Source: Plantago major (lineage: Eukaryota; Streptophyta; Magnoliopsida; Lamiales; Plantaginaceae). From it: a DNA stretch of 64,000 nucleotides. Location: assembly GCA_026545765.1 (NCBI GenBank), contig CM048841.1, positions 72,538,217-72,602,216 on the forward strand. The letters run 5' to 3'. Made by a program: the position numbers and the translations under genes. The notes beneath the pieces are model-generated. The model did not search any database. It was not told the origin of the DNA and was given only the letters and a program-made list of their open reading frames with translations. Position 1 is the stretch's first letter. Each line of letters starts with the position of its first letter. Shown one piece after another: positions 12,126-23,100 of this stretch.

Positions 12126-12133
12126 TATATAAA
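12126..12133 (+). promoter_or_regulatory. TATA box of SAM-domain copy 2
   Basis: TATATAAAGG lies about 155 bp upstream of the start codon at 12281 and is followed by a CT-rich leader (12235-12270). The arrangement is conserved with copy 1. Confidence 0.6.
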
Positions 12134-12280
12134 GGTGTTTCTCCCTCACCCTACCACCCCAACACACCAAACAAAGTCCGTTGAAATTGCTGATAGCACA
12201 TTACTTGTTTACTTAATAAATCTATCTTTGTCTCCCTGTCCCTCCCTCCTCCCTCACTCCCTCCCTCTCAAATTTAAATA

Positions 12281-14015
12281 ATGGAGCACAACAACAACAA
12301 CGAGAATGAAGGTGATTCAATAGAAAAGAACAAAAGAATTGGCCGAATGAAGCGTATGCCGAAGCCGAACGTCTGGCTCAAAGAAAATTTTGTGGATCCT
12401 TTCATGTTGGAAGGTTTTGAGGAAGGGTTCTCCAAAGTGGACGAGGCTAACATACTACAACAAAATATCATCAACATCATTGATGTCGATGAAGGTTTCG
12501 TTGATGTGTCGGTTGGCATGTAGATTTTCAAATCCGGTAATATTAAGGAAGAAGGGGAAACATCATCAATAAAGGTTATGGGAGAACCCTTTACCCTTTC
12601 GAGTGAGCAACACGTAGAGGGGGACAATACAACAACTGTGGGAGCATATGATTATCCCCACGAAGCAAATCCAAAGTTGTTTTCTAACAAAACTATGAGC
12701 CATTCATTGTGTTGAGGGTAAAATCCCCCAACTACTTAGAGATTATTCGACTTCACAGGTAATAGCCAAGGTAAGAAACTCCGTACAGCGTAAGAGCCAA
12801 TGTGTGAGAACCTGGGACCTCAATCTTGGTAAGAACCTGCACAAGTGACTTGAGGAGGGGGGGGGGGGGTTAGGACCCGGTTTGCTAAGCGTCAAACCGG
12901 TTAGAGACTTTACTCAAGAGAGACTGAAGATCTGTTCTGTATAATGTTCGGGATTAGTCTCGTAAAAATTGACCTACCTTAACATGGGGAAGTGTGCCAT
13001 ATTTATAGGAATTTCTCAAAGAGGGAGGACTCCTCTGGATCGTGCCAAGTGTAAGGCCTTGATCGAGCCACCAAGGCTTGTTTAGGCCCATGGCCCAATA
13101 ATGACACTTAGCACATACCATTTTGGGCTTTTAGGGGTAGTTTAGTCATTATTGAGAGAGTTTTAGAGGGTGTGTCATAGTCTGCCGAGGTTCAAGGTCC
13201 GGAGAGGTTGGTCCGGACCGTATTGGGCTGTCTATGGGGAAGTTCCCTAGGTTTGCCCAACTCTTCCGATTCGGACCTTATGGCTCGGACCTCCCTACTC
13301 TCTAGTGCCAGTCTACTTGGTTGCTTGTGAGATTGTCATGTTGGGTCCGAATGATCATCCGTATCGGACCTAGATGGGTCGGACCTGCAGACCTAGGGTC
13401 GGACCCAGTATCGTTTAAGTACTATGTCCCTTTTCTAGGGAGGGTCGGACCCGGGTGGGTCGGACCTGAGGGCCTAGGGTCGGACCTATGGGTCGGATCA
13501 TTGTGTCTCGGATCCTTTAGACAACTCGGGAAGCCTTAGGATTCGTTCCAGAGGCGCCTATGACAGATTGGACATATTTTCGTATCAACACATTGCTCGG
13601 TGAGAAATCATCCAGTGAAGGTGGTGATGATGAATACAACGGTGCGGATGGTAATCGAAAGAGGATGAGGGACACATACAATGAAGAACAACAAGATATT
13701 GATTATGGTGATGATGGTTTAAATCATATTGCAGATCAACTAGGTAAAAAGAACACCCAGTCAAATGGGGCATATGTGATTGAAGATGCCATGGGTGTTG
13801 TTAGGAAAGTAACTGCTGAAGAGTGTTTGAGTGAATTGGGAATGAGCAAATATGGACCCCATTTTAAGGTGCACGAGGTTGACGAAACGGTCTTGCCACT
13901 TTTGACCCATGAGGATCTCAAGGATATGGGAATCACTCCCGTTAGGAGCTCGAAGGAAGTTGTATTGTTCTATTCAAAAGCTCTGTGGTGGTCGGTAAGT
14001 AATCAACAATGATGA
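12281..14015 (+). pseudogene. SAM-domain protein gene, copy 2, split by a solo LTR
   Basis: The start at 12281 opens MEHNNNNENEGDS followed by a basic stretch and NVWLKENFVDPFMLEGFEEG. A stop at about 12521 truncates this frame; copy 1 has a sense codon there. After the LTR insertion at 12710-13590, coding sequence resumes with an acidic segment (SSEGGDDEYNGADGN) and a C-terminal sterile alpha motif at about 13825-13960: CLSELGMSKYGPHFKVHEVD followed by LPLLTHEDLKDMGIT. SAM domains are small helical protein-interaction modules. The full product would have been roughly 280 residues. It is broken twice (stop and LTR) and is probably non-functional. I do not recognise the N-terminal half. The domain call is moderately firm from the LG-KY-F-E-D-LL-L--EDL-GI pattern. 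Confidence 0.65.
12710..13590. mobile_element. Solo LTR in SAM copy 2 (second LTR family)
   Basis: Starts TGTTGAGGGTAAAATCC and ends TTTTCGTATCAACA, flanked by a perfect CATTG duplication (12705-12709 and 13591-13595). Copy 1 has the uninterrupted site (CATCATTACCCGGTGAGAA), which confirms insertion at this point. It includes a 13-G run (12857-12869) and many GGTCGGACC words at 13190-13510. There are no internal coding domains. Its lineage is not identified. Confidence 0.9.
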
Positions 14016-14814
14016 ATGGATTAGTCGGGGCGCAAGTGTAGCGCGCGGGCTGCCTTTTGAATTATTTTATTTTATATTTTCTTATTGTTCAATGGGGCGC
14101 AAGTCTATCACATGGTAATTTTTTTATGTTCATTTGCGCAAGTCTATCGGATGGTTATTTTTTTATGTTCATTTGTCTCTTTAATTCTATCAAGCTTATA
14201 TTTGTTAACTTGTTTCCAATTGTTTATAACATACGTGCTAATAGTATGGGAAAACAAATTAATTTTAAGATGCTCATTTAAACAAAAAAGTGATTATGAA
14301 GATTTGTAATCTAAAAGACAAAAACCATTGAGAAAACTTGAATTTGAACATAATAGGAGGAGCCACCTTATTAATGTACTATTACTGCTTGAAAAGCAAC
14401 AACAAACTTATGTATTTTTTAAGTATGGAGCTTATACTTTTAACAAAAAGAATTATACAATTGAGTATGTAGCATCATATACTCATATCTACTAGTATAA
14501 CACGACCTACAATAATAATGATATGACTCTTTTAAAAAGTCAAATAATAAGTGTTTATAGTACTATTGCCATAAGTGTGGAGCATAATATTTCAAATTAT
14601 GGAAAATTTATATTAAGTATTTGTATATTTGACCAAAGAATGTAAAAGTGAGAAACCATAAATCTTTTAGATGTAGTAATTATTGATATACAGTAAAAAC
14701 TCTATACAGTCATATTGTCGGGACTGGAAAAAAATATTTCTATAGCGAGTTTATTCCTAACTAGAGTTTTGTGTTAGAAATATTTTTTTTAAATAAAAAA
14801 CACATACATAACTT
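14016..14814. other. Downstream DNA of SAM copy 2, no gene seen
   Basis: AT-rich sequence that aligns with the 3' flank of copy 1 (ATTTTCTTATTGTTCAA, GAAAATTTGTAATCT-like words). It ends at the LINE target site. The host sequence resumes at 43214. Confidence 0.65.
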
Positions 14815-14830
14815 AAATGTTGTATTTCTT

Positions 14831-15184
14831 TTTTTCTCTACATCGCTTATTACGGAAGTTGAAGGATTTGCCGGATTTCAACTTTCATCCGAAGTGTGAA
14901 AAACTTCATATTACCAACCTCTGTTTTGCGGATGATTTGATGCTATTTATGCGAGGCGATGTGGGATCTGTGAAGTTATTACTTGTGTTGTTCGACCAAT
15001 TTTCATTGGCTACGGGATTGCGGGCCAGTGCCGCAAAGATAAAAATCTTCTTTGGCGGCCTGGACCAAGCCGTGCGGCAGCAGCTGCTGACCACCACGGG
15101 TTTCGCCCTTGGGCAGCTTCCTGTGAAGTATTTAGGAGTGCCATTATCGCATCGTCGACTCACAGTAGTGCAATATCAACCTTT
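14831..15184 (+). mobile_element. LINE-1, left half (RT palm and thumb)
   Basis: Plus-strand frame with LHITNLCFADDLMLFMRGD (RT catalytic F-ADD), then LATGLRASAAKIKIFFGG and LPVKYLGVPLSHRRLTV, then QYQPL where the frame is cut. It is 5'-truncated at about 14831, directly after the target sequence ATGTTGTATTTCTT, which is repeated after the poly(A) at 43199. The missing continuation (DRILGRIHHW, LLSYAGREQLIKSV) is found at 42032, so the element was split by the 15185-42031 block. Confidence 0.9.
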
Positions 15185-16576
15185 GGGTGAATAGTCTTTT
15201 AAAACTTTTGTCGATAAACACAGTTTCTCAGAAACCTGGGGGTTTCTGATACTTAAATTCAGAGCGCGGAAGACTTTAAGATAGGTAAGTGCAGAAACAA
15301 TAAGTATGTGTGTGTGCTTTGCTGAAATGTAAATACAGAAAGGTAAATGACACAGCAAGTCAGCAAGTATAGTGGTATCTGGAGGTGGCGTAATCCTCCA
15401 ACTAATCCACTTCGGTCTTTCTGAGACCTAGAATTCACTAGAACAGATAATTGAGTTCACCTTACAATAATCCTATTCTAAGATTCCTAAACAAATGGTT
15501 CCCAACCAAATGTTCCCCCTGAGTTATTCCCCAGCTCCTAGAGCTAAGTACTTCCTCTACTCAAATAACCTTGGAGTTATTCCTTGATTTCCCAAATCAA
15601 GTACTTCCTCTACTCCACGCCTTGATGGTGTTGGTTATAAGGTTTGTCAGAGAGGCTTCTCGTATAACTTTTCAGTTATGTTTTCAGAGAGCCTAATAGA
15701 ACAAGACTACTTAATACACTTGTTCAGTGGATGTCAGTCTGCTCTTTACTGACCCAAGTAATTGATGTCCGTTCTGGAGAATGAGCTTCATAAAGGGTAT
15801 CTGATAGTTCAACTCTTTCACGAATAACAATCTCTTGTTAAGGTCCAGGACAACTTAGAACTACTAGTGATTCTTCGAGCAATAGAGAGCTTTCAGAAAG
15901 GGTAGTAGAGTGCTTGAGAGAATACTTTGCTTGATGGTAAGTTTGCAAGATAGAGCGTTCTAAGGTATATTTCTCAGCATCTAAGTGTGTGATATATATA
16001 GATGAATTTGAGAGTTGTTGGAATGATATCCGTTAGACACAATTCAAATTCAGTCCATACTTATCTTGAAATGAGTACTCAGAAGTCCTTGTCTCATGTA
16101 TCAGAGAGGACTGTGCTTCAGCGGCTTTTCTGCCGATGCAATTAATGCACTTGTACTATTTCTTGTCCTGTATTCTTCAACGGATACATGAGCCTTTCTG
16201 ATGGCTTGCATGCTCCATACTCATGATGTCATATGTCCAGAATCATATTTCAAAAGTAAGTAAATACACTTAAGAAAGGATTAAGGATATAGTCTTTCTG
16301 AGTTAGACTAAACCTTGATGTCTTCATAAATCTTGTGCAATCTTCAGTCTTCTAATCTTCAGAAAAGCTCCATTGCTAGGATTGATCTTCATGGTCTTCT
16401 GGAAATAAAAATTACACTCAGAAACCTATAATCCTACTACAAGATTTACTAGACTAATCATACTCAGTGATTTCCTCTTTTACAATGTTCAAGTGAACCA
16501 AGAGTACTTAATCACCTTTCTGGCTAAGATAAGAACATGTGATGAGTGATCAAAATACTAACAGATATTCCTAACA
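15185..16576 (-). repeat. 3' LTR, missing its outermost ~32 bp
   Basis: Nearly identical to 29044-30439, but the segment equivalent to the first 32 bp (plus strand, TGTTGGTCCAGATAACGG...) and most of the G run are absent. Instead the LTR joins LINE-1 at CAACCTTTGGGTGAATAG. Its inner end is intact (...ATATTCCTAACA at 16576) and abuts the polypurine tract. Confidence 0.92.
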
Positions 16577-16591
16577 AATTTTCCCCTTTTT
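16577..16591 (-). other. Polypurine tract of the Copia element
   Basis: On the minus strand AAAAAGGGGAAAATT directly precedes the 3' LTR start TGTTAGG. It is the expected plus-strand priming site and confirms the element's orientation. Confidence 0.85.
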
Positions 16592-16893
16592 GATCAGTCA
16601 TCCATGACTATCTTTTAAGTCCTATTACAAATTTGTAATCCTGGAAGAGAAAACAATCCACCACTTAATCATTTCAAATGATATTCAATTTTAGTTGAAT
16701 TAAGTGCAGAAAGTAAATATCAACCAAATCACAAGAAGTGATCTTTGCTGATAAGTTGTCATTTATTAGCATGTATCTGAGAGTATGATCTTCAGATCGG
16801 TACAGTTTACAGAATAAGATGCAACTTTTACAGATAGAGAAATTCAGAAACAATCAGCAAGATTACAAAAAGTAACAAAACATACTAAGTAAA

Positions 16894-18508
16894 TTAGAAC
16901 AAAGGAGAATCCAAGCTCCAAGAAAGTATTCTAATGTTACTAGTCTTCAAGTCTTCAGAAATGCAACTTGGGTTCAGATACCTCAAGTTATTCAGCACCC
17001 TTTCTGGATCAGTTGATATGATCATCCACTTTTCCGCATTCTTAGACATAGTCATAAAGAATCCTTCTGACAGCTCATCTTTACGATAAGTCACATATTT
17101 CATGGTAACTCTTGCCAAGCTTGTGATTCTTCCGCAGAAAGTGTTTGACCCAGAAGTACTTTCCCCAGACCCAGGAGTGGTCTATATGCAGCTGAGATAG
17201 GTTGAAATACTTGTATATTTCTTCCAGATAGTGTAAATCATCTAGGTATTCATCCAATGTCATATAGAATGACTCATAGGTTGGAACACCTAGTTTGTTC
17301 TTCCTGTTGTAGCTACCATCCAGTTTTCTTATCTTGTGTACATCATCAGGCTTTGGGTAAGGACAGACAAAAGAAAGATCCATCTTTCTGGCTTCATTCC
17401 TCTTTTCTACTTCAAAGTTTAGCCAGGCATGAAGGTGCTCAGGTTTTAGCAATTCTGGCTTGCCTTCTCTCCATTTCAGGATCTGGTTGAGGATGGGAGT
17501 TGGAAACTTATCATTGACAAGTAGATGTTGTAGTTCCAGAATCCAATACCCTCTCTTGTTCAGAATGCACCTATATGAAGACTCTTCATTACTAGTCTTC
17601 ACATACTCAATGTGGGCATCAGTTGGCCTTTCTTGATGAGTTTCTCTGTTTACTCTGCCAAACTGGGAATCCCTTCTTGCCTTTCTGTTAGGTGGCCTTC
17701 TGTAAGGAGATCCTCTAACCCTTTCTTCTTGCCTTGGGGCTGTGCTGGTGGATGTTCCTTGTATTGACTTGGTATTTCCAGAAGGAGTTCTGGCTGCCAA
17801 AGGCCTTGCTGCCAGAGGAGGTTGTGAAGTAGTTGCTTGTCTCCTTTTCTTGTGAAGTGGATGTTCATCTGTATCAGATTCATCCTCATCATCATTGAAG
17901 TCCAAAATTGGAGACTTGCAGCTTTCTTGGCCTCTTACTTCTCCTTCTTCCTTCTCTTCTTGTTCAGAAGTCTTCTTCTCTTCTGAGATTCTAAGGGACT
18001 TGGCTCCCCTAGTTATCATACTCCTCAGCCTTCTGGCTGGTTGATCTGGAACAACTTCTTCAGCAAGGGTGTCTCCAGTGGTGTCCTTAATAACAAGTTG
18101 ACTTGAGGAGGGAGGATTTGATTGTTTTCTTTTTCTTCCTCTGGCTTTCTGAGGCATCTCTTCCCCCTTAGTCATGAATGACTGACTCATGATAGCATAA
18201 GCTTCAGAGAGTGACTCAAAGTTCTTTTGGAGATTGTTGTGCACCCTGACTAATTCTTGAAGTTCCTTCTTCAGCTCTTTGTTCTGCCTAACCAGTTCCT
18301 GCTCCTTTCTGTTGAGCTCTTCAAGCGGCCTTAGGATGGCGTTGGCTTGCAGGACAACATGGCTGGCTTCATTCAATGCTGCATTAGTATTGTTACAATC
18401 CTCATCCCTGACTAACCCTAGGTCTTTCTGAGAGAGAGCTATGCTGGTTGCTCTGTTGAGTAAAGCAGCAGCCAATGGCTTCATCTCTTCTGGGACGGAT
18501 TTTAGCAC
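16894..18508 (-). pseudogene. Copia 3' extra ORF, C-terminal part
   Basis: A long frame (18508-17081) begins after one stop codon that separates it from the upstream part. It contains a heptad-like coiled coil (PLEELNRKEQELVRQNKELK, residues about 50-110), a basic patch (ARGRKRKQ), an acidic and basic low-complexity linker, and a folded-looking C-terminus (GYWILELQHLLVNDKFPTP, LRKNHKLGKSYHEICDLS). A small overlapping frame extends to 16894 (KWMIISTDPERVLNNLRYLN), suggesting one more frameshift. In Sireviruses an envelope-like ORF occupies this position; its function is unproven in plants. No signal peptide or membrane segment is evident here, so envelope function is doubtful. Position, coiled coil and family context support the call. 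The gene is broken. Confidence 0.6.
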
Positions 18509-18517
18509 TTCTGTGTC

Positions 18518-19701
18518 TTAGGCAACTAGTGTCTCTCTGAGTTCCAAAAATACACTGTTCCTTGCACGGTGCTCTTCACTTCTTGAACTACCTGGTGCAG
18601 AGAAGATATGAGGAGCAAGTAGGGCTCTCTTTTGCTGAGTGATAAGTCTCTCATCTTCTTCTGCAGTAATCAAGTTGCGGTCTTCTTCAGCATCACTCTC
18701 ATAATCCTTCTCTGGGATTGTTTGCAAGCTGGCTAACATCTTTTGTTTGCCTTGAAGTATCTTGTATACGAGAGGATGTAGGTCTTCGATGCGACCTCGA
18801 CATCATGCTCTTCATCATCATTGTCATCCATGGCATCTATCTCAGCAGCTGTGACAACAATGGCATTCTTCAGATTTCTTTGCTCATCTAGGAGTGCCAA
18901 TTCCTTGGCATTAGCTTCTCTGAGCTTCTTGAGTTTGGCCTCCTTTTCATCAACAAGAGCTTGGCACTCTAAGTTGATTCTCTTCTCTTCTTCCAACTTC
19001 TGTCTGAGTTGTTCAATCTTGAACTCAGCGGCTGAAATTTCTTCTATGGCATCATTGTGCTCAGCCTGTTGGATATCTTGATGAGACTTGGGAGGTGATG
19101 ATGATGGGGCTCTCTGAACATTGGAAGGAATAGCATGTTCTCCACTTCCGTAGTTGGCATTCTGAATCCCACCTTGTCCAGGTTGAGGATCATCATTCTG
19201 GTCATCATCATCACTCTTGTTCTTTGCTTCTTGGTTTGGATGCTCAGAGGGAGGTTCTTGATAATCATTTTCGTCCATCTCTTCCTCATCTTCAGAAACT
19301 AGGTTGATCACATCAGGAAGTGTGATCATCCTCCCATTAACTTCCTCTTGCTCAGTTGGGTAGGTTGTGAGCTTGCTGGGCAAGGCAGGATGGGTAACCA
19401 TTTGCTCTTGGGTTTGAGCATCCGCAGACTTGAAATCTGCTATAAGTCTTTGTGCTACTTCATGAATGAAGTCTTCATGCATCAGAGTGGCAAATGAGTA
19501 GGACTCTGTTGGGAACAATGCATGGATGTGATCTTCCATATTGAAGGCGATTGCTCTCTTCTTTGGGACGTCGATTACTCTGGCTACTTTAGAAAGGTCC
19601 GCCTTTTTGAGTTTCTGCCATTGTCTGAAGCACTTGAGATGTTTCTTTAAAGTGTGCTTCTGGAAGGCCTTGAGTAAATCAACTGGCACTAGACTTTGAG
19701 C
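18518..19701 (-). pseudogene. Copia 3' extra ORF, middle part with coiled coil
   Basis: Begins on the minus strand with AQSLVPVDLLKAFQKHTLKK directly after an intron-like segment. It continues through EDHIHALFPTESYSFATLMH, an acidic Asp/Glu-rich stretch (VISLVSEDEEE-type region), then a clear coiled coil (EEISAAEFKIEQLRQKLEEE). A frameshift near 18750 moves the reading to LHPLVYKILQGKQKMLASLQ and an acidic tail ending in a stop at 18518. Downstream coding sequence follows in the same sense. The pattern is that of a long, low-complexity coiled-coil protein encoded between pol and the 3' LTR. No enzymatic motif is seen. Confidence 0.55.
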
Positions 19702-20584
19702 CTGAAAGAAAGGGATCAAGTTAGTTTTGTTCAAACCACTTGTGTTAGTATCTGTGTGCAAAAGTAAGCTTTCTGAGCATACCTGTTTAGAAACACTAGG
19801 CTCATCTGCTTGGACTTCTGCTTGTTTGGTCTCAGAGACCTCAGATACTTTGGTGTGAGGAGAAGTCTGATCCTCATCATCCTTTCTTTCTGCTTGAACT
19901 TGAGAATTAGAATCAATTATGGTTTTAGAAACTTGTTTATCAGAGAAAGATAGATAGAAATATGCTTTCTGAGGCTTCACTTACTTCCAAGTGAGGAAGC
20001 TCAGTAGCATGTTCCTCAGAAACCTTGGGGGTTTCTGGCACCTTTTCTGCAGATACTGCTTGTTCAGCAGTTTCAGTTTCCTTTGGAGGAGATAACACAA
20101 CTGTTTCTTCATCCAATTATTCTTCTGACTGAGCCTGTAAGAACAAACATAAAAGATTTAGTAGTGGGTTTTCTAGAGCATTCTTGAAGGAGACTATTAC
20201 TGATTACTTACCTTCTCAGCAGAAGGCTCAGTAAATACTTCCTCAGAGAGCTTTTCAGCCTCTGGAATCTCTTGGTTTTGGGGTGTTGGTTCCACCACTA
20301 CTTCCTCAGTTGGAGCCTAATAAGAGACATTAACAAGATTAGAACACAAGATTTAAGAGCATTTTTAACTTAGTTATTTCTTGTTCAGAAATAGCTGTAC
20401 TGCCTGAGGGACAAGCTCTTCTTGTTGTTCTGAGGTTGGAGGAACCTCTTCTTGATTCAAGGGGGTGGACAAATTTTCTTCCCCCTAAAAGTGTGTCTCC
20501 ATGTTGGCCTGTAACAAATGAAGCTTATGAGTAACAAGTTAACATTTTAATGTTGACAAGTTAGCTACAAACTACTTTTGCTAC
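19702..20584 (-). other. Modular exon-intron-like array in the Copia 3' ORF
   Basis: Minus-strand segments with consensus splice ends separate acidic coding modules: CAG|GTAGCAAAAG...TTGTTACAG|GCC (20584-20509), a less clear one ending TTATTAG|GCT at 20317 (donor near 20400), AAG|GTAAGTAATC...TTCTTACAG|GCT (20211-20135), and CAG|GTATGCTCAG...TTTCTTTCAG|GCT (19782-19702). Three lengths are 76, 77 and 81 nt. All coding junctions fall between codons (Gln or Lys, then Ala). The modules are Glu/Pro/Thr-rich (APTEEVVVEPTPQNQ), one of 35 codons. Stops occur in two modules (a TAG, a TAA), so this copy is decayed. Splicing is inferred from sequence only. Confidence 0.5.
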
Positions 20585-21005
20585 CTGAATAGGGTCAGGC
20601 TGATCATTGGTCTCTTGGAATTGTGATGATTCCACAGTCTCTCTGTGCTCATTGTTGGTCTCCTCTGCAGTATCATTCTGAGTCTCCATCTCAGTTTGAT
20701 CCCTTTCTGAGAGTTGAGCTTTCTCAGAAGGTTGAGGAACCTATTCAAGAACATGGTTTTCTTCAGCAACCTTTTGTGCTGGCATAGTGAATGTGGAAGC
20801 AATGTCAGGATCTTCTAGCATTCTATCTTCCTCACCCAGGCCTTCTTCTTCCTGCTGGGCAGAAGTGCTCCTTTGACCTTGAGGAGCTGAGCTAGATGCT
20901 CCTCCATGTGTTTCTATCTTGGACCTCTTGAGTGCCTCTAGGATTTGTTCATCCTCTTCTGAGTCACTGTCCAGATTGGGAGCTGACCCATCTATAATAT
21001 TTCTA

Positions 21006-22188
21006 TCATCTCTGGAGATTTACAGGCGGCTGGCTCAGAATTCTTGGTGCTTTCTGGAACCGCCTTTCTGGGCGAACAACATTTTCTGAGACCTTGTCTC
21101 CAGAAGGTTGTGCCTCTATTTCCTTTTGTTGGGGCTTAGGTACTCTTTTGTGTTGAGTCCTTTTTCTCTTGGCAGTTTGAGGTTGGTGATTTGGCTCAGA
21201 AACCTTATCACCTTGCTGGGCAGTTTCTTCTTCTTCTGCCTCTCTGAGTGCTTTCTCAGCAGCAAGTCTCTCCTTTTCTTCAAAGGCGTGTCTGAAAAGG
21301 GAGTTGGTGACTGGGATTTCCTGCCTCTCTCTGAGAGTGATTCCCATTGTTTCCAGAATGTGACAAATTCTGAGGCCAAAGTGCATATTGGCCTTTGGCT
21401 CAGCAAGGCCATTGATGATCTTGGGCTCAAATTCTTCAATATGCCCAAGGAATTTGTTGAAGGCGTACTTCCCCCAATTGAAGTGGGTTTCCTGCCCTTC
21501 ATGCTTCTTGTTCAGAAGATGCATCATCATCCATCTCCCCATGCTTATCTGGTCCACTCCACCTTTGTTGCCATCAAAGCAACGGACCAGAATGAGAGCT
21601 AAAGTACTCCAGTGTTTACGATGACTAGTCGATGGCTTTCAGAACAAAGTCTCCTGGGCAACCCTTTGCATTCTCTAATTGGATTGCTTCAAATAGCTCT
21701 TTAACACCTTGGATCATGGGAGCATCCCTGATGTTAATGTCTTCAATTGTTCCTCGATTTTTCAATCGGAATATCTTGCAGAAAGTCTTGCAGTCTAGGA
21801 CGATCTCTTGTCCTTAAACTTCAGTCTGCATGTATTTATCTTCTTCATCATTCACAACCTTTGTGAAGATTTTGGAGTTGTTGTAGAACTCCAGTACATC
21901 CAGTGTGGATAGTCCACTAGGTGCAGCAGACAGAAACTTGAAGATATGGGAACTTTTCAGCATCCCCAATATCAGTTTCCTATCTGGTCTTGAAGGTATG
22001 ACTGCTGGTACATATTGCTTCACTAGAAAATCTCCCCAATTCATTTTGTGGTTTGGATTCCAGTCAGATGGGGTGAACTTTCCCAGAAGGCGTTTATTCA
22101 ACACCTTAAGTTCCTTTCCTCCTTGCTTTTCAGCAGGAGCAGATGATGCGGCCTTAGGGTTCTTGGTGGTCATCTTCTTGGGTGCCAT
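21006..22188 (-). pseudogene. Copia 3' extra ORF, N-terminal part
   Basis: The first methionine at 22188 opens MAPKKMTTKNPKAASSAPAE, a basic start without a hydrophobic signal. It continues through KMNWGDFLVKQYVPAVIP and LSTLDVLEFYNNSKIFTKVV. A stop follows MQTEV, but the same frame goes on with GQEIVLDCKTFCKIFRLKNR; after a further stop and frameshift it continues as MDQISMGRWMMMHLLNKKHE and INGLAEPKANMHFGLRICHI. The pattern of a conserved alpha-helical head (V-EFY-N-----V) followed by a long disordered and coiled-coil tail is what I know from Sirevirus envelope-like ORFs. It lies about 0.9 kb after RNase H. At least two stops and one frameshift make it non-functional here. Confidence 0.6.
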
Positions 22189-23100
22189 CTCTTATATAGA
22201 GTCTTGAGTGAGTGTTTTCAGAGGGATTTTGCAAGATTAATCAGGATTAGTCTATCTTTTCAGAAGACTAAACACAAGAAGTTGAGTTTGCAGAAGGGTT
22301 TTGCAGAAATCTTGAGAGATTTTGCTGTTTTGATGCAAGTATGAAATTTCGGATTTGGTAAAAGTGTTTGTCTTTTGTCCAAGTCCTATATATATAGAAG
22401 ACAAAATGTACATAGATACAACATACTGTTGAATACGAATGCGTGTCTTTGTATCTGCATAGGCGTGGTATCACACACGTACTCCATTAAATGTGTAGTG
22501 GGCCATGTCTGTATTTCTCAACAGACATTACTTGCTTTGTTTTAATCTCAACCGTTGAGATCAAACGTTTATTCATCAAGGGCTTATATTGAATATCTTG
22601 TAATGATATCAATCAACAAATGGTATTGTGCCGACTTGATGGATTTTTGACAAGTTACATCCATTATGTCACTTAGTAAAGAGTAAGAACACTCAATCAT
22701 TTGAACTTATCATTCTGAGTGTCAAGTCCTTATCTTTATATTGTTTATCATAAAAATGGCAAAAATACGAGACACTGGACATGTTTGACTTCCAGAACTT
22801 ATACTTTTCGGGCTTTGTGTGTCTTTTCTTTCTATGACTAAATAGCTTTCTGAGTTCAAGTGTCAGAAGCTTGATTTGAATGTATTTGACCCTCTCGTAA
22901 GTAAGTTCTATTCTTATTTACTTATTGAGTGTGTACCAATTTTGCCTTTACGGATACCCGTTCGAAATGTTTTGCCTTCGAGTGTTGCTACCGTAACCTT
23001 TGCATAACTTCTTATCAACTTGGCTTTCTGAGAACCTGTTCTCAGAGGCCTACTTCTTTTCTACCTCACTTACTCAGACTTTAGAGATTCATGACATTTT

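Noticed and set aside
21108..21602. 164-codon plus-strand frame opposite the Copia 3' ORF
   Set aside because: Shadow of the minus-strand coding region; hydrophobic Leu/Phe/Ser runs mirror Glu/Lys codons.
16894..22188. Endogenous pararetrovirus or true retrovirus
   Set aside because: PR-IN-RT-RH order is Copia-type, and the extra ORF shows no signal peptide, membrane helix or movement-protein motif.
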